This document shows positions 8,631 through 16,643 of a DNA stretch of 52,611 nucleotides, one piece after another; the first letter of the stretch is position 1; every line of letters starts with the position of its first letter. Below the pieces are notes generated by a model. That model saw only the letters and a list, made by a program, of their open reading frames with translations, searched no databases and was not told the DNA's origin. The translations under genes were made by a program, and so were the position numbers. Location of the stretch: positions 1 to 52,611 of the forward strand of contig SIRX01000169.1 of NCBI GenBank assembly GCA_004563715.1. The letters are read 5' to 3'. Origin of the DNA: Actinomycetota bacterium (GTDB lineage: Bacteria > Actinomycetota > Rubrobacteria > Rubrobacterales > Rubrobacteraceae).

Positions 8631-9365
8631 GTGAGCGATCTTCCAGAGCTACCCGACGCCGCATATACGTCGGAACTCCAGCCGGAGCGTGTCGAGAGGA
8701 TCCGGCGGTGGCACGAGCAGGGGCTGCGGGAGGCGCGCGCGGAGGCTGGCGGCGACGGGCGGAACTTCGATTATCGGGGGCTCACGCTTCACGTACCGCC
8801 TCAGGTTCAGCCGATCTATCCCGTCTCCCACCTCCTGGGTGAGGCGGTTCAGGCCGAGGTGCGACCGGGCGACCGGGTGCTCGATATGGGTACGGGTTGC
8901 GGGGTTAACGGTATCCTCGCCGCGCGTGCCGGGGCTGAGGTGCTGGCACTCGACATCAACCCCGAAGCCGTGCGGGCGGCCCGCGAGAACGCCCGGCGGA
9001 ACGGGGTTGCAGGTCGTTTCGAGGCGCGGTTCAGCGACGTTTTCGACGCGGTCCACCCGGCCTCGGATGGCCCGTTCGACGTTGTGGTCTTCGACCCGCC
9101 CTTCCGCTGGTTTCGGCCTCGCGACCTCCTCGAGATGGCGACCGCGGACCCCGGATATCGGGCGCTCAACTGTTTCGTGCGCGAGGCGCGGCCGTACCTG
9201 TCAGACCGAGGACGGCTGCTGGTTTTCTTCGGCAGCTCCGGAGATCTCGGCTATCTGCAACGATTGGTCGCCGAGGAAGGGTTCAGGACCGAGGTGCTCG
9301 CCCATGAGAAAGATGTAAAGGACGGCTGGCAGGTAGAGTACATCACCTACCGCTTCACGCCCTGA
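8631..9365 (+). CDS. class I SAM-dependent methyltransferase (HemK/RsmC-like), substrate unknown
   Basis: The 244-residue protein has the Rossmann SAM-binding motif VLDMGTGCGVNGILAARAG near residue 83, the acidic end of strand beta2 (ALDIN), and a catalytic DPPF motif (VVFDPPF), the NPPY-like signature of enzymes that methylate amides or exocyclic amino groups. The first 70 residues are helical and resemble the N-terminal region of release-factor or ribosomal-protein methyltransferases. The GTG start has only a weak upstream purine stretch. It lies 29 bases after ribH and may be read with the rib operon, but nothing links it to flavins. The substrate cannot be assigned. Confidence 0.8.
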   Translation: MSDLPELPDAAYTSELQPERVERIRRWHEQGLREARAEAGGDGRNFDYRGLTLHVPPQVQPIYPVSHLLGEAVQAEVRPGDRVLDMGTGCGVNGILAARAGAEVLALDINPEAVRAARENARRNGVAGRFEARFSDVFDAVHPASDGPFDVVVFDPPFRWFRPRDLLEMATADPGYRALNCFVREARPYLSDRGRLLVFFGSSGDLGYLQRLVAEEGFRTEVLAHEKDVKDGWQVEYITYRFTP

Positions 9366-9366
9366 A

Positions 9367-9382
9367 CGGCGCGCTCGCGCCG
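9367..9382. terminator. small GC hairpin between convergent genes
   Basis: CGGCGC, a GCTC loop and GCGCCG form a six-base-pair hairpin in the short gap between the methyltransferase stop and the end of the oppositely oriented rpmB. There is no T tract on either side, so terminator function is weakly supported. Confidence 0.25.
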
Positions 9383-9420
9383 GCGAACGGCCCGGTGAAT
9401 TCCTACGGCCTGTAAGTTCG

Positions 9421-9645
9421 CTAGACGCTCTCAGCGACCGGGGGAGCCGGGCTGATCCCGGCCTTCTGTACCTTGAACGCTTTCAGGCACGAGGCGCAGA
9501 CCCAGACCCGCTTGGTCGCCGGGCCCTCCTGGATGCGGACCTTCTGGAGGTTCGGGTTCCAGCGCCGGCGCGTGGCCCGCAGGGAGTGGCTGCGGGCGTT
9601 GCCGAAGCTGGGGCCTTTACCGCACGAATAACAGACTTTAGCCAC
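9421..9645 (-). CDS. rpmB: 50S ribosomal protein L28
   Basis: Encodes a 74-residue L28 of the large ribosomal subunit. It has the family start AKVCYSCGKGPSFGN and the basic core HSLRATRRRWNPNLQKVRI. Two Cys pairs, Cys5/Cys8 and Cys50/Cys53, make this the zinc-binding (C+) form. It starts with GTG on the minus strand, preceded by AGGAGA. It is divergent from fakA, an arrangement common in actinobacteria and firmicutes. Confidence 0.96.
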   Translation of the reverse strand: MAKVCYSCGKGPSFGNARSHSLRATRRRWNPNLQKVRIQEGPATKRVWVCASCLKAFKVQKAGISPAPPVAESV

Positions 9646-9727
9646 GAAACTTCTCCTATGCTAGGATACGGTCAATATCGTATGGCCGGGGCGGCGTCTC
9701 GCGTCGCCCGCGGGCGTCGGGCGGAGA

Positions 9728-9756
9728 TTGTACCAGATTCCTGGAGTGTATATAGT
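9728..9756 (+). promoter_or_regulatory. promoter for the fakA-fakB-recG-rsmD/coaD operon
   Basis: TTGTAC (9728-9733) and TATAGT (9751-9756) are 17 bases apart, close to the housekeeping consensus in an otherwise GC-rich gap. Transcription would start near 9763, leaving a leader of about 75 bases before the ATG at 9837. Confidence 0.6.
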
Positions 9757-9836
9757 GCACGATGCCGGGGCGGCAGCCCCCAACTAACGTGTGCCGGGAA
9801 AGTAGGTTTGGGAGACGGGATGAGAGGTCGTAACCA

Positions 9837-11441
9837 ATGGCAATAAAGATGGCGTTCGTGGTAGCCGCCGCGCATGCGGCGCTCAAGGCGCAGGTCGCCC
9901 GGATAAACGCCCTCAACGTCTACCCGGTGCCGGACGGCGACACGGGCACCAACATGCTCCTGACCCTGGAGTCCATCCTCAAGGAAGCCTCTAGAAAGGT
10001 CTACGCCACCCCGGAGGAGGCGAGCAAGGCCGGGGCGCGCGCCGCGCTCATGGGCGCCCGGGGGAACTCCGGCGTGATCCTCTCGCAGATGATCCGGGGC
10101 GCGGCGGAGGTGCTCTCGAAGCGGGCCGCCCTTACGGCGGAGGCTTTCGCCGCCGCCCTCGATGGCGCCCGGGAGAGGGCTTACGCCTCGATCCGTAACC
10201 CCGTAGAAGGCACGATGTTGACCGTCGTGAAAGACGCCGCCGCGGCGGCCCGGGCGGCGCACGAGCAGGGCGCGGACCTGCCGGCGGTGGTAAAGGCGGC
10301 GGCCCAGGAGGCCCACGCCTCGGTCCGTCGCACGCCACAGCTCCTGGGGGTGCTGCGCGAGGCGGGCGTCGTGGACGCCGGCGGCCTCGGGGTGGCCGTG
10401 ATCCTGGACGGCCTCTACGCCTGTCTTACGGGACAGAAGGTCGAGGTCGAACCCGAACCCGAGGAAGAGGCCGTCCCAGACCTGGAGACGATTCACGCCG
10501 AGGAAGAGGCTTGGGGTTACTGCACGGAGTTCCTGGTCACCGACTTCTCCGGAGACCACGAGGCGTTCCAGGACCACATACACGCCATCGGGCGGAGCGT
10601 GCTCGTCATCCCGGACGACGACCTGGTGAAGGTGCACCTCCACACCCAGAACCCCGGCGAAGCGCTCTCCTACGCGGGAGGTTTCGGACGGCTGGCCGGG
10701 GTGAAAATAGACGACATGGAGGCCCAGGTTCAGGATCGGACCGACACGCAGCCCGACGCAACCGGACGAGCGAAGGCCGAAAGCGCGAAAAGGCTCGGCG
10801 TGGTGGTCGCCAGCAGGGGCGCTGGCAACCGGAAGCTCTTCGAGGCGATGGGCGCGGTGGTGATAGAGGGCGGCCAGGGGGCCAACCCGAGCGCGGCGGA
10901 GTTCGCCGCGGCCGTGGAGAAGACAGGTGCAGCAGATGTAGTACTGTTGCCCAACAACAAAAACATCATCCCGACCGTGGAACAGGTTGGGGACCTGGTA
11001 GAGGCGGATACCTACGTGGTCCCGACCACGAGCATAGCGGGCGGGCTCGCGGTGCTGGTCGGCCTTGACCCCGAAGAGGAACCGGAGGAGGTCGTTGAGG
11101 AGATGCGGGAGATCGTGGCATCTATGCGGTGCGCGGAGATTACAAAAGCCGTCCGGGATGCCCGGGTGAACGGACGCGAGGTTGCCGCGGGCGCGTGCAT
11201 CGGCCTCCTCGACGGGCGGCTCGTGGCCGTTGAGGAGGATGTGGAGGCCGCGGCCCTCGGGGTGGCGCGTGCCGTGCTCGATGAGGGGGCGGAGATGATG
11301 ACCCTGCTCCGGGGCTCGGACCTCGGCGAGGAGGAGGCCCGCAGGATCGCGGAGGCCATAGCGGACCTCGACGAAGATCTGGAGGTCGAGGTGCACGAGG
11401 GCGGGCAGCCGATGTACCCACTACAGATGGTGGCCGAATGA
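9837..11441 (+). CDS. fakA: fatty acid kinase FakA-like protein (DhaL/DAK2 domain)
   Basis: A 534-residue protein whose N-terminal 200 residues form the DhaL (DAK2) kinase domain with the magnesium/ATP motif NVYPVPDGDTGTNM, followed by GARGNSGVILSQ and DAGGLG. The rest matches the middle and C-terminal domains of FakA-type proteins (EFLVTDF, KVHLHTQNPGEAL, LPNNKNI). Characterised relatives phosphorylate fatty acids bound to a DegV-family carrier, feeding exogenous acyl chains into phospholipid through acyl phosphate and PlsX/PlsY. The next gene overlaps by four bases and encodes exactly such a DegV protein. plsX lies 5 kb downstream. The catalytic role here is inferred from family and neighbour. 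Confidence 0.88.
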   Translation: MAIKMAFVVAAAHAALKAQVARINALNVYPVPDGDTGTNMLLTLESILKEASRKVYATPEEASKAGARAALMGARGNSGVILSQMIRGAAEVLSKRAALTAEAFAAALDGARERAYASIRNPVEGTMLTVVKDAAAAARAAHEQGADLPAVVKAAAQEAHASVRRTPQLLGVLREAGVVDAGGLGVAVILDGLYACLTGQKVEVEPEPEEEAVPDLETIHAEEEAWGYCTEFLVTDFSGDHEAFQDHIHAIGRSVLVIPDDDLVKVHLHTQNPGEALSYAGGFGRLAGVKIDDMEAQVQDRTDTQPDATGRAKAESAKRLGVVVASRGAGNRKLFEAMGAVVIEGGQGANPSAAEFAAAVEKTGAADVVLLPNNKNIIPTVEQVGDLVEADTYVVPTTSIAGGLAVLVGLDPEEEPEEVVEEMREIVASMRCAEITKAVRDARVNGREVAAGACIGLLDGRLVAVEEDVEAAALGVARAVLDEGAEMMTLLRGSDLGEEEARRIAEAIADLDEDLEVEVHEGGQPMYPLQMVAE

Positions 11442-12253
11442 CGACCGCCATCGTAACCGACTCGACCACGAGCCTCACGCCTGAAGTTCGCCAGCGGCCC
11501 GACGTGCGGGTGGTCCCGCTGACGTTCCACTTCGGCCCCGAGGAGAGCTACACGGACAAGGTAGACATGTCCAACGAGGAGTTCTACGAGCGGCTGCGCA
11601 CCGCCACGGAGTTCCCGACGACCTCCCAGCCCCCGGCGGGGGCTTTCGTCGAGGCCTACGAATCCCTGGCCGCTTACGACGACGTGCTGGTGCTGACCAT
11701 CTCGCAGAAGCTCAGCGGCACCTACGGCTCGGCGGTTGCCGCGGTGGAGATGGTGGACCGCCCCGTAGAGGTCCTCGACACAAAGAGCGCCGAGATGGGC
11801 TCCGGCCTGATCGTGCGCGAGGCCCTGCGGAGCATCGACGAGGGGGGAGATTTTCAGGAGGTGCGGCAGGCGGCCGAGGCGGCGGTCCGGAACTGCGGCA
11901 TCTTCTTCGCCGTCGGCACGCTGGAGTACCTGGCGAAGAGCGGCCGGATCGGGCGCGCCCAGCGGCTCGTGGGGACGGCGCTCAACATCCGGCCGGTACT
12001 CAAGATGGAGGACGGGGAGGTAGTCCCGCACAAGCGTGCCCGGGGCCGCAAGCGTCAGATGTCCGCCGTTGCCGAGGAGGTCAAGCCTCAAGTCGACGCG
12101 GGTAAGACGCTGTACTTTGGCCACGTCGCCGCGGAAGACAGCCTGGCCGAGCTCAGCGAGATGCTGGGGCTCGGGGACCCGATGGTGGCGGAGATAGGGG
12201 GTGTCGTCGGCAGCCACGTTGGTCCGGGGGCCTATGGCGTGGCCTACCTCTAG
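11438..12253 (+). CDS. fakB: DegV-family fatty acid-binding protein (FakB)
   Basis: A 271-residue DegV protein, the lipid-binding partner of FakA. It begins TTAIVTDSTTSL, has the lipid-head-group-binding TSQPPAGAFVEAY segment near residue 68, the SQKLSGTYGSA loop, and the conserved LEYLAKSGRIGRAQ and KPVLK-like (RPVLKMEDGEV) segments. The ATG overlaps the fakA stop (ATGA), so the two are translationally coupled, which supports a kinase-carrier pair. Only one DegV gene is seen here. The 3' end overlaps recG by 20 bases. Confidence 0.9.
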   Translation: MTTAIVTDSTTSLTPEVRQRPDVRVVPLTFHFGPEESYTDKVDMSNEEFYERLRTATEFPTTSQPPAGAFVEAYESLAAYDDVLVLTISQKLSGTYGSAVAAVEMVDRPVEVLDTKSAEMGSGLIVREALRSIDEGGDFQEVRQAAEAAVRNCGIFFAVGTLEYLAKSGRIGRAQRLVGTALNIRPVLKMEDGEVVPHKRARGRKRQMSAVAEEVKPQVDAGKTLYFGHVAAEDSLAELSEMLGLGDPMVAEIGGVVGSHVGPGAYGVAYL

Positions 12254-14396
12254 CGGCTTCGGAGAGCCCGCGGCGCTCTACCGCCCGCAGCTTCCCGATA
12301 GAACGACCCTCCCGGACCTCCGTGGGCAACCCGTCACCGGGTTGCCGGGTGTCGGGCCAAAGATCGAAAAGGCCCTAAAGGACCTCGGCATAGGTTCTCT
12401 GGCGGACCTCGTCTCGCACTACCCCTCCCGCCACGAAGACCTCTCCAACGTAAAGAGGATCTCCGACCTCCGCGTGGGCGAGAAGGCTACGGTGGTCGGA
12501 AGGGTGGTCAAGACGAAGCCGGTCGGCCGGCCGGTCCGGGGCCGCTCGCCGGGTTTCTCGGTACAACTCTACGACGGCACCGGCTACATCCCGGCGGTCG
12601 TCTGGGGCCGGCAGTGGCTCGCGGGCCTGCTCGTTCCCGAAACGATGGTGCTCGTCTCCGGCGAAGTGCAACGGCGCTACGGCATACAGCTTGCCGCCAA
12701 GACCGTCGAGGTTGTCGACGATCCGGACACCGTGCAAGACAACGCCCACGCGGGCCGGTTCGTCCCCGTGTACCCGGTAAACAAGAACATCCAGGCACGC
12801 CGGATGCGGACCTTGATCCACCGCGCCCTCGATGAGGCCGGCCACGTCCTGGACCCGCTGCCCGCGGAGGTGCTCTTCCGGCACAATCTGGTGAGCCTGG
12901 ACGAGGCGATCCGGGAGGTCCACTTCCCAACCGCCCGTCCGGCGCTGAGGCAGGCCCTGCGGCGTCTGGTCTTCCACGAGTTGTTCTTGATACAGACCGG
13001 GCTCGCGGCCCGCAAGGCGCGGCTGGAGCGGACCGAGGCTGGCCGCAGCCACAGGGGCGACGGCAGCCTGCTGAACCCGTTTATCAAGGGCTTGCCCTTC
13101 GGCCTCACGGGTGCCCAGGAGCGGGTGATGGAGGAGCTTCTCGCCGACCTGCGGGCCGAGAAGCCGATGCGCCGGCTGGTGCAGGGCGACGTGGGGAGCG
13201 GTAAGACGGTGGTGGCCGTCGCGGCCCTGCTATCTGCTGTAGAGTCCGGTGGTCAGGGGGCGCTCATGGCCCCGACCGAGGTTCTCGCCGAGCAGCACTA
13301 CCTCTCGGTCTCCGGGGCGCTGGAGAACCTGCCGGTCAACGTCGTGCTGCTGACCGGATCGCAGGGCGCGGCGGAGCGGCGGGCGGCGCTGGAGCAGGTG
13401 CGGAGCGGCGCGGCCCACGTCGTCATCGGGACGCACGCCCTGATCCAGAAGGCGGTCGAGTTCCGGGACCTCTCGCTGGTGGTCGTGGACGAGCAGCACC
13501 GGTTCGGGGTGAGCCAGCGGACGGTCTTCAAGGAGAAGGGCGCCGCGACGCCGGACACGCTGGTCATGACCGCGACGCCCATACCCCGGACGCTCTCGCT
13601 CACGCTCTACGGCGACCTGGAGGTCTCGGTCATCGACGAGCTACCGCCGGGCCGCAAGCCGGTCGAGACCCGGATGGTGGACCTCTCCGGGCGCGACGAG
13701 GCTTACGAGGCGGTGCGGAACGAGCTGGAGGAGGGCCGGCAGGCGTACGTGATCTGCCCGCTGGTAGAAGAGTCCGAAGCGCTGGAGGACGTGCGGGCGG
13801 CGGAGGAGCTGTTCGAGGAGCTGGCCGGGGAGATCTTCCCGGACCGCCGGGTCGGCCTGCTGCACGGTCGCATGAAGGCCCCCGAGAAACGGGAGGTGAT
13901 GGCGGCGTTCCGGGCCGGGGAGATCGAGGTCCTGGTCGCCACCGTGGTGGTCGAGGTGGGCGTGGACGTGCCGAACGCGAGCGCCATCGTGATCGAGGGT
14001 GCCGAACGCTTCGGCCTCTCGCAACTCCACCAGCTCCGGGGGCGGGTCTGCCGGGGCCTGCACCCTCCGAAGTGCTACCTGGTCGGGGACCCCAGGACCG
14101 ATGACGCCCGCAGCCGCCTCGAAGCCCTCTGCGAGCTGCAGGACGGCTTCAAGCTCTCGGAAGTAGACCTCACCATCCGGGGCGAGGGCACCCTCTTCGG
14201 CAGCCGCCAGAGCGGTATGCCGGACCTCAAGGTAGCCAAGCTGCTGCGCGACATCGAGGTGCTGGTGGAGGCCCGTAAGGAGGCTTTCGGGCTCGTGGCG
14301 AAGGACCCCACGCTTAAGAGCCCCGTCCACCGCCCGTTGCGTCGCGAGGTGCGGGAGCTGCTCGGCGCGAATGTCGAGTGGCTCTTCCGGGAGTAG
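12234..14396 (+). CDS. recG: ATP-dependent DNA helicase RecG
   Basis: A superfamily 2 helicase that regresses stalled replication forks and processes branched recombination intermediates. Features in order: N-terminal helix-hairpin-helix-like region (GLPGVGPKIEKAL), wedge/OB domain (about 60-200), Walker A GDVGSGKT, motif II with DEQH, motif III TATPIPRTL, motifs IV-VI, and the RecG-specific C-terminus with GSRQSGMPDLK. Motif VI reads QLHQLRGRVCRG, with Cys606 replacing the usual Gly. I start at ATG 12234 (720 residues); GTG 12201 is in frame and cannot be excluded. It overlaps fakB and is overlapped by or abuts rsmD. Confidence 0.95.
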   Translation: MAWPTSSGFGEPAALYRPQLPDRTTLPDLRGQPVTGLPGVGPKIEKALKDLGIGSLADLVSHYPSRHEDLSNVKRISDLRVGEKATVVGRVVKTKPVGRPVRGRSPGFSVQLYDGTGYIPAVVWGRQWLAGLLVPETMVLVSGEVQRRYGIQLAAKTVEVVDDPDTVQDNAHAGRFVPVYPVNKNIQARRMRTLIHRALDEAGHVLDPLPAEVLFRHNLVSLDEAIREVHFPTARPALRQALRRLVFHELFLIQTGLAARKARLERTEAGRSHRGDGSLLNPFIKGLPFGLTGAQERVMEELLADLRAEKPMRRLVQGDVGSGKTVVAVAALLSAVESGGQGALMAPTEVLAEQHYLSVSGALENLPVNVVLLTGSQGAAERRAALEQVRSGAAHVVIGTHALIQKAVEFRDLSLVVVDEQHRFGVSQRTVFKEKGAATPDTLVMTATPIPRTLSLTLYGDLEVSVIDELPPGRKPVETRMVDLSGRDEAYEAVRNELEEGRQAYVICPLVEESEALEDVRAAEELFEELAGEIFPDRRVGLLHGRMKAPEKREVMAAFRAGEIEVLVATVVVEVGVDVPNASAIVIEGAERFGLSQLHQLRGRVCRGLHPPKCYLVGDPRTDDARSRLEALCELQDGFKLSEVDLTIRGEGTLFGSRQSGMPDLKVAKLLRDIEVLVEARKEAFGLVAKDPTLKSPVHRPLRREVRELLGANVEWLFRE

Positions 14397-14397
14397 G

Positions 14398-15456
14398 GTG
14401 CGCGTCGTAGCCGGGACGGCCCGCGGGCGGAGGCTCGGCAAGGTCCCGCCGGGCGTGAGGCCCACCGCCGACTGGGTGCGTGAGAGCCTGTTCAACGCCC
14501 TGGGTCAGTTCTTCGACGGCGGCGAGGTGCTCGACCTCTACGCGGGGACCGGGGCGCTCGGTATCGAGGCTCTCAGCCGCGGCTTCGGGCGGGCGGTCTT
14601 CGTGGAGAAGGACCGTCGGGCTGCCGCCGCGATAAGGGGAAACCTGCGGCTCACCGGTTTCGAGCACCGGTCCGAAGTCGTGCGGGGCGACGTAAAAACC
14701 GTGCTGGAAAGCCTCATCCGGCAGCGCCGCTCGTTCCGTTTGATATTGCTCGACCCGCCATATAGAATCGCGGCCACGGAGACGGGGGAGGTGCTCCCGT
14801 GCCTGCGGGCTCTGCTCGCGCCCGGAGGGCGGGTCGTGGTGGAGAGCGGCGGCGTTCCGGCAGACGGCGTACTGAACGGCAAGAGAGGAAACGAGCGGCG
14901 ATACGGTGGCACGTCGGTACACATATTCGAGAGGTCCGAGTTTTTCATGAACGTCGCCGTCTGTCCCGGCAGCTTCGACCCCGTCACCGCGGGCCACGTG
15001 GACATAATCCGGCGGGCGGCCGGGATCTTCGACCACGTCGTGGTGGCTGTGGGTGGAAACCTCCGCAAAAGGCCCACGTTGTCTTCGGCCGAACGGGCGC
15101 GCCTCCTGGAGAAGGTCACCGGCGACATGGAGAACGTCACGGTCGAGGTAATGGGTGGCCTTCTGGTAGACTTCGCCCGGGAACAGGGCGCGCGGGTGAT
15201 CGTCAAAGGTCTGCGAGCCGTCTCGGATTTCGAGCTGGAGTTCGAGCAGGCGCAGCTCAACAGGAACCTGTATCCTGAGCTGGAGACGGTGTTCATAATG
15301 TCGGCGGCGGAGCACAGCTTCCTCTCGTCGAGCGCGGTCCGGGAGATCGCGAGCCTCGGCGGGGACGTGCGGGGCCTGGTGCCGGAGGCCATACTGGAGA
15401 CCGTGCGCGAGCAATATTCGGGCGTCGCGCGGGGCGAGTTAGAGGACAAAGGATAG
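14398..15456 (+). CDS. rsmD-coaD: in-frame fusion of 16S rRNA m2G966 methyltransferase (RsmD) and phosphopantetheine adenylyltransferase (CoaD)
   Basis: One uninterrupted frame of 352 codons joins two enzymes normally encoded separately. Residues 1-183 are RsmD: MRVVAGTARGRRL, PTADWVRESLFNAL, the SAM loop LYAGTGALGIEAL and catalytic DPPY, which methylates 16S rRNA G966. From residue 184 on it is CoaD: CPGSFDPVTAGHVDII with the T-x-G-H nucleotide motif, KGLRAVSDFELEF and SSSAVREIASLGGDV, the penultimate enzyme of CoA synthesis (EC 2.7.7.3). No stop separates VHIFERSEFF from the CoaD methionine. The GTG at 14398 gives the family N-terminus; ATG 14371 is an alternative. The protein could be a true fusion, or CoaD could also start at 14947. 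Confidence 0.85.
   Translation: MRVVAGTARGRRLGKVPPGVRPTADWVRESLFNALGQFFDGGEVLDLYAGTGALGIEALSRGFGRAVFVEKDRRAAAAIRGNLRLTGFEHRSEVVRGDVKTVLESLIRQRRSFRLILLDPPYRIAATETGEVLPCLRALLAPGGRVVVESGGVPADGVLNGKRGNERRYGGTSVHIFERSEFFMNVAVCPGSFDPVTAGHVDIIRRAAGIFDHVVVAVGGNLRKRPTLSSAERARLLEKVTGDMENVTVEVMGGLLVDFAREQGARVIVKGLRAVSDFELEFEQAQLNRNLYPELETVFIMSAAEHSFLSSSAVREIASLGGDVRGLVPEAILETVREQYSGVARGELEDKG
14947..15456 (+). CDS. coaD: CoaD module, possible independent translation from an internal ATG
   Basis: The ATG at 14947 is exactly where a free-standing CoaD would begin, and the resulting 169-residue protein has the normal CoaD length (about 160). AGAGG lies about 12 bases upstream, a long spacing, so initiation there would be weak. 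It is listed separately because the cell may make CoaD alone as well as, or instead of, the RsmD-CoaD fusion. The sequence cannot decide between these. Confidence 0.5.
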   Translation: MNVAVCPGSFDPVTAGHVDIIRRAAGIFDHVVVAVGGNLRKRPTLSSAERARLLEKVTGDMENVTVEVMGGLLVDFAREQGARVIVKGLRAVSDFELEFEQAQLNRNLYPELETVFIMSAAEHSFLSSSAVREIASLGGDVRGLVPEAILETVREQYSGVARGELEDKG

Positions 15457-15462
15457 GTTCGG

Positions 15463-15918
15463 ATGGACGTACTGGTACTCATAGACAGGCTGGAGGAGCT
15501 GGTCGAGGAGGCGAGGAGCTTTCCGGGGTTCGGAAACACGGCGATGGTCGACCGGGACGCCGCCTTCGACGTGATAGACCAGATGCGCCAGACCATTCCC
15601 GAGGAGCTCAAGCAGGCGCGCTGGATCGTCAAGGAGCGCCAGGCGATGCTGGACGAGGCCCGCAGCGAGAGCGACCGGATCGTGCGCCAGGCCCAGGAGG
15701 AAGCCGAGAAAATGGTCTCCGAGGAGCAGATCCTCAAGCGCGCCGAGCAGCGCGGCGCGGAGATCATGGAAGACGCCCGGCGGCGGGAGCGTGAGATCCG
15801 GCTCGGCGCCGAGGACTACGCCGACGACGTGCTGGCGAGCCTAGAGGACAACCTGGGCCGATTGCTGGAGGCCGTCCAGCGTGGCCGCTCCCAGCTACAG
15901 GGCGCCCCGGAGGAGTAA
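15463..15918 (+). CDS. SepIVA/DivIVA-like coiled-coil protein
   Basis: The 151-residue protein is almost entirely helical and charged. It has a short N-terminal region (LVLIDRLEELVEEARSF) and then a long heptad-rich coiled coil dense in Ala, Arg, Glu and Gln (ARSESDRIVRQAQEEAEKM, RRREREIRLGAEDYAD). This pattern matches the actinobacterial DivIVA-domain/SepIVA group, whose mycobacterial member acts in septation and polar envelope synthesis. That function is inferred from similarity of pattern, not from a diagnostic residue. It lies six bases after the rsmD-coaD stop with AGGATAGG before the ATG. Confidence 0.7.
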   Translation: MDVLVLIDRLEELVEEARSFPGFGNTAMVDRDAAFDVIDQMRQTIPEELKQARWIVKERQAMLDEARSESDRIVRQAQEEAEKMVSEEQILKRAEQRGAEIMEDARRREREIRLGAEDYADDVLASLEDNLGRLLEAVQRGRSQLQGAPEE

Positions 15919-15928
15919 AATAAGCAAC

Positions 15929-16384
15929 GTGAGCAAGGTCCTTCTCAAGCGCCCCGGCGTGGAGGTCGGGGAGAGCCGCGAGTACCAGGAGAGCTTCGAG
16001 GCGCGGCCGTTCGACCTCTACGGCCGTCACCACGAGGTTCTGCGGGCCGACGCCCGCGTCACCGTGACCCGCCTGGCCGAAGGGGTACACCTCGACCTGA
16101 GCGTCGCGACGGCGGTCGAGACCACCTGCGACCGGACCCTGGAGCCCTTCGAACTGCTGCTGGAGTTTGGGGAGTCGGAGTTTATCGCCGGCCCGGACGA
16201 CCGGGAGCTTGCGGTGCAGGATTGGACGTTGGACCTGACGCGGTATACTGAGCGGGCTCTGCCGAACGAGGTGCCCATGAAGGCGTGCGCGCCGGGCACG
16301 CAACCCATCGAACCCGAGGGCGCAGAAGACGAGATAGACCCGCGCTGGCGGGGTCTGAACCGCCTTTTCGCCTCGGGCTTCTAA
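15929..16384 (+). CDS. DUF177 (YceD-like) protein
   Basis: The 151-residue product has the DUF177 layout: an early [15 protein letters not shown] region, a beta-rich middle with [20 protein letters not shown] and [12 protein letters not shown], and the C-terminal [11 protein letters not shown]. YceD proteins are encoded beside rpmF across bacteria and influence 23S rRNA in E. coli and plants. The C-terminal Cys motif usual in the family (CxxLCPxCG) is missing here and replaced by an acidic linker. I chose GTG 15929, 13 bases after GGAGGAG, because the family similarity starts soon after it; a frame open from 15881 overlaps the previous gene. Confidence 0.8.
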   Translation: MSKVLLKRPGVEVGESREYQESFEARPFDLYGRHHEVLRADARVTVTRLAEGVHLDLSVATAVETTCDRTLEPFELLLEFGESEFIAGPDDRELAVQDWTLDLTRYTERALPNEVPMKACAPGTQPIEPEGAEDEIDPRWRGLNRLFASGF

Positions 16385-16419
16385 CAAACCTTTACAGATA
16401 CGCAACAGGAGGTAGTGAG

Positions 16420-16605
16420 ATGGCAGTACCAAAGAAGAAGACTTCCCGAGCCCGCCGCGACCAGCGCCGGGCGCACCACGCCCTGCGCCGCCCGAACCTG
16501 ACGGCCTGCCCCACGTGCGGGGCGCCGCAAATGTCGCACCGCGTGTGCCTGGAGTGCGGAACTTACAAGGGGCGCAACGTGGTAGCCGTGGAGGCCGTGG
16601 AGTAG
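16420..16605 (+). CDS. rpmF: 50S ribosomal protein L32
   Basis: A 61-residue L32 starting [20 protein letters not shown], the family's basic N-terminus, followed by a complete zinc ribbon with Cys30, Cys33, Cys43 and Cys46. The ATG at 16420 has AGGAGG at 16407-16412, an optimal site. The DUF177-rpmF-plsX order is one of the most conserved in bacteria and links ribosome assembly with lipid synthesis. Confidence 0.97.
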   Translation: MAVPKKKTSRARRDQRRAHHALRRPNLTACPTCGAPQMSHRVCLECGTYKGRNVVAVEAVE

Positions 16606-16643
16606 ATCCGGGTCCGGCCTCGAACTACTCCACGGCGTATCGC

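Noticed and set aside
9672-11396. 574-codon minus-strand frame opposite fakA
   Set aside because: Runs through the fakA promoter and coding region with no recognisable domain.
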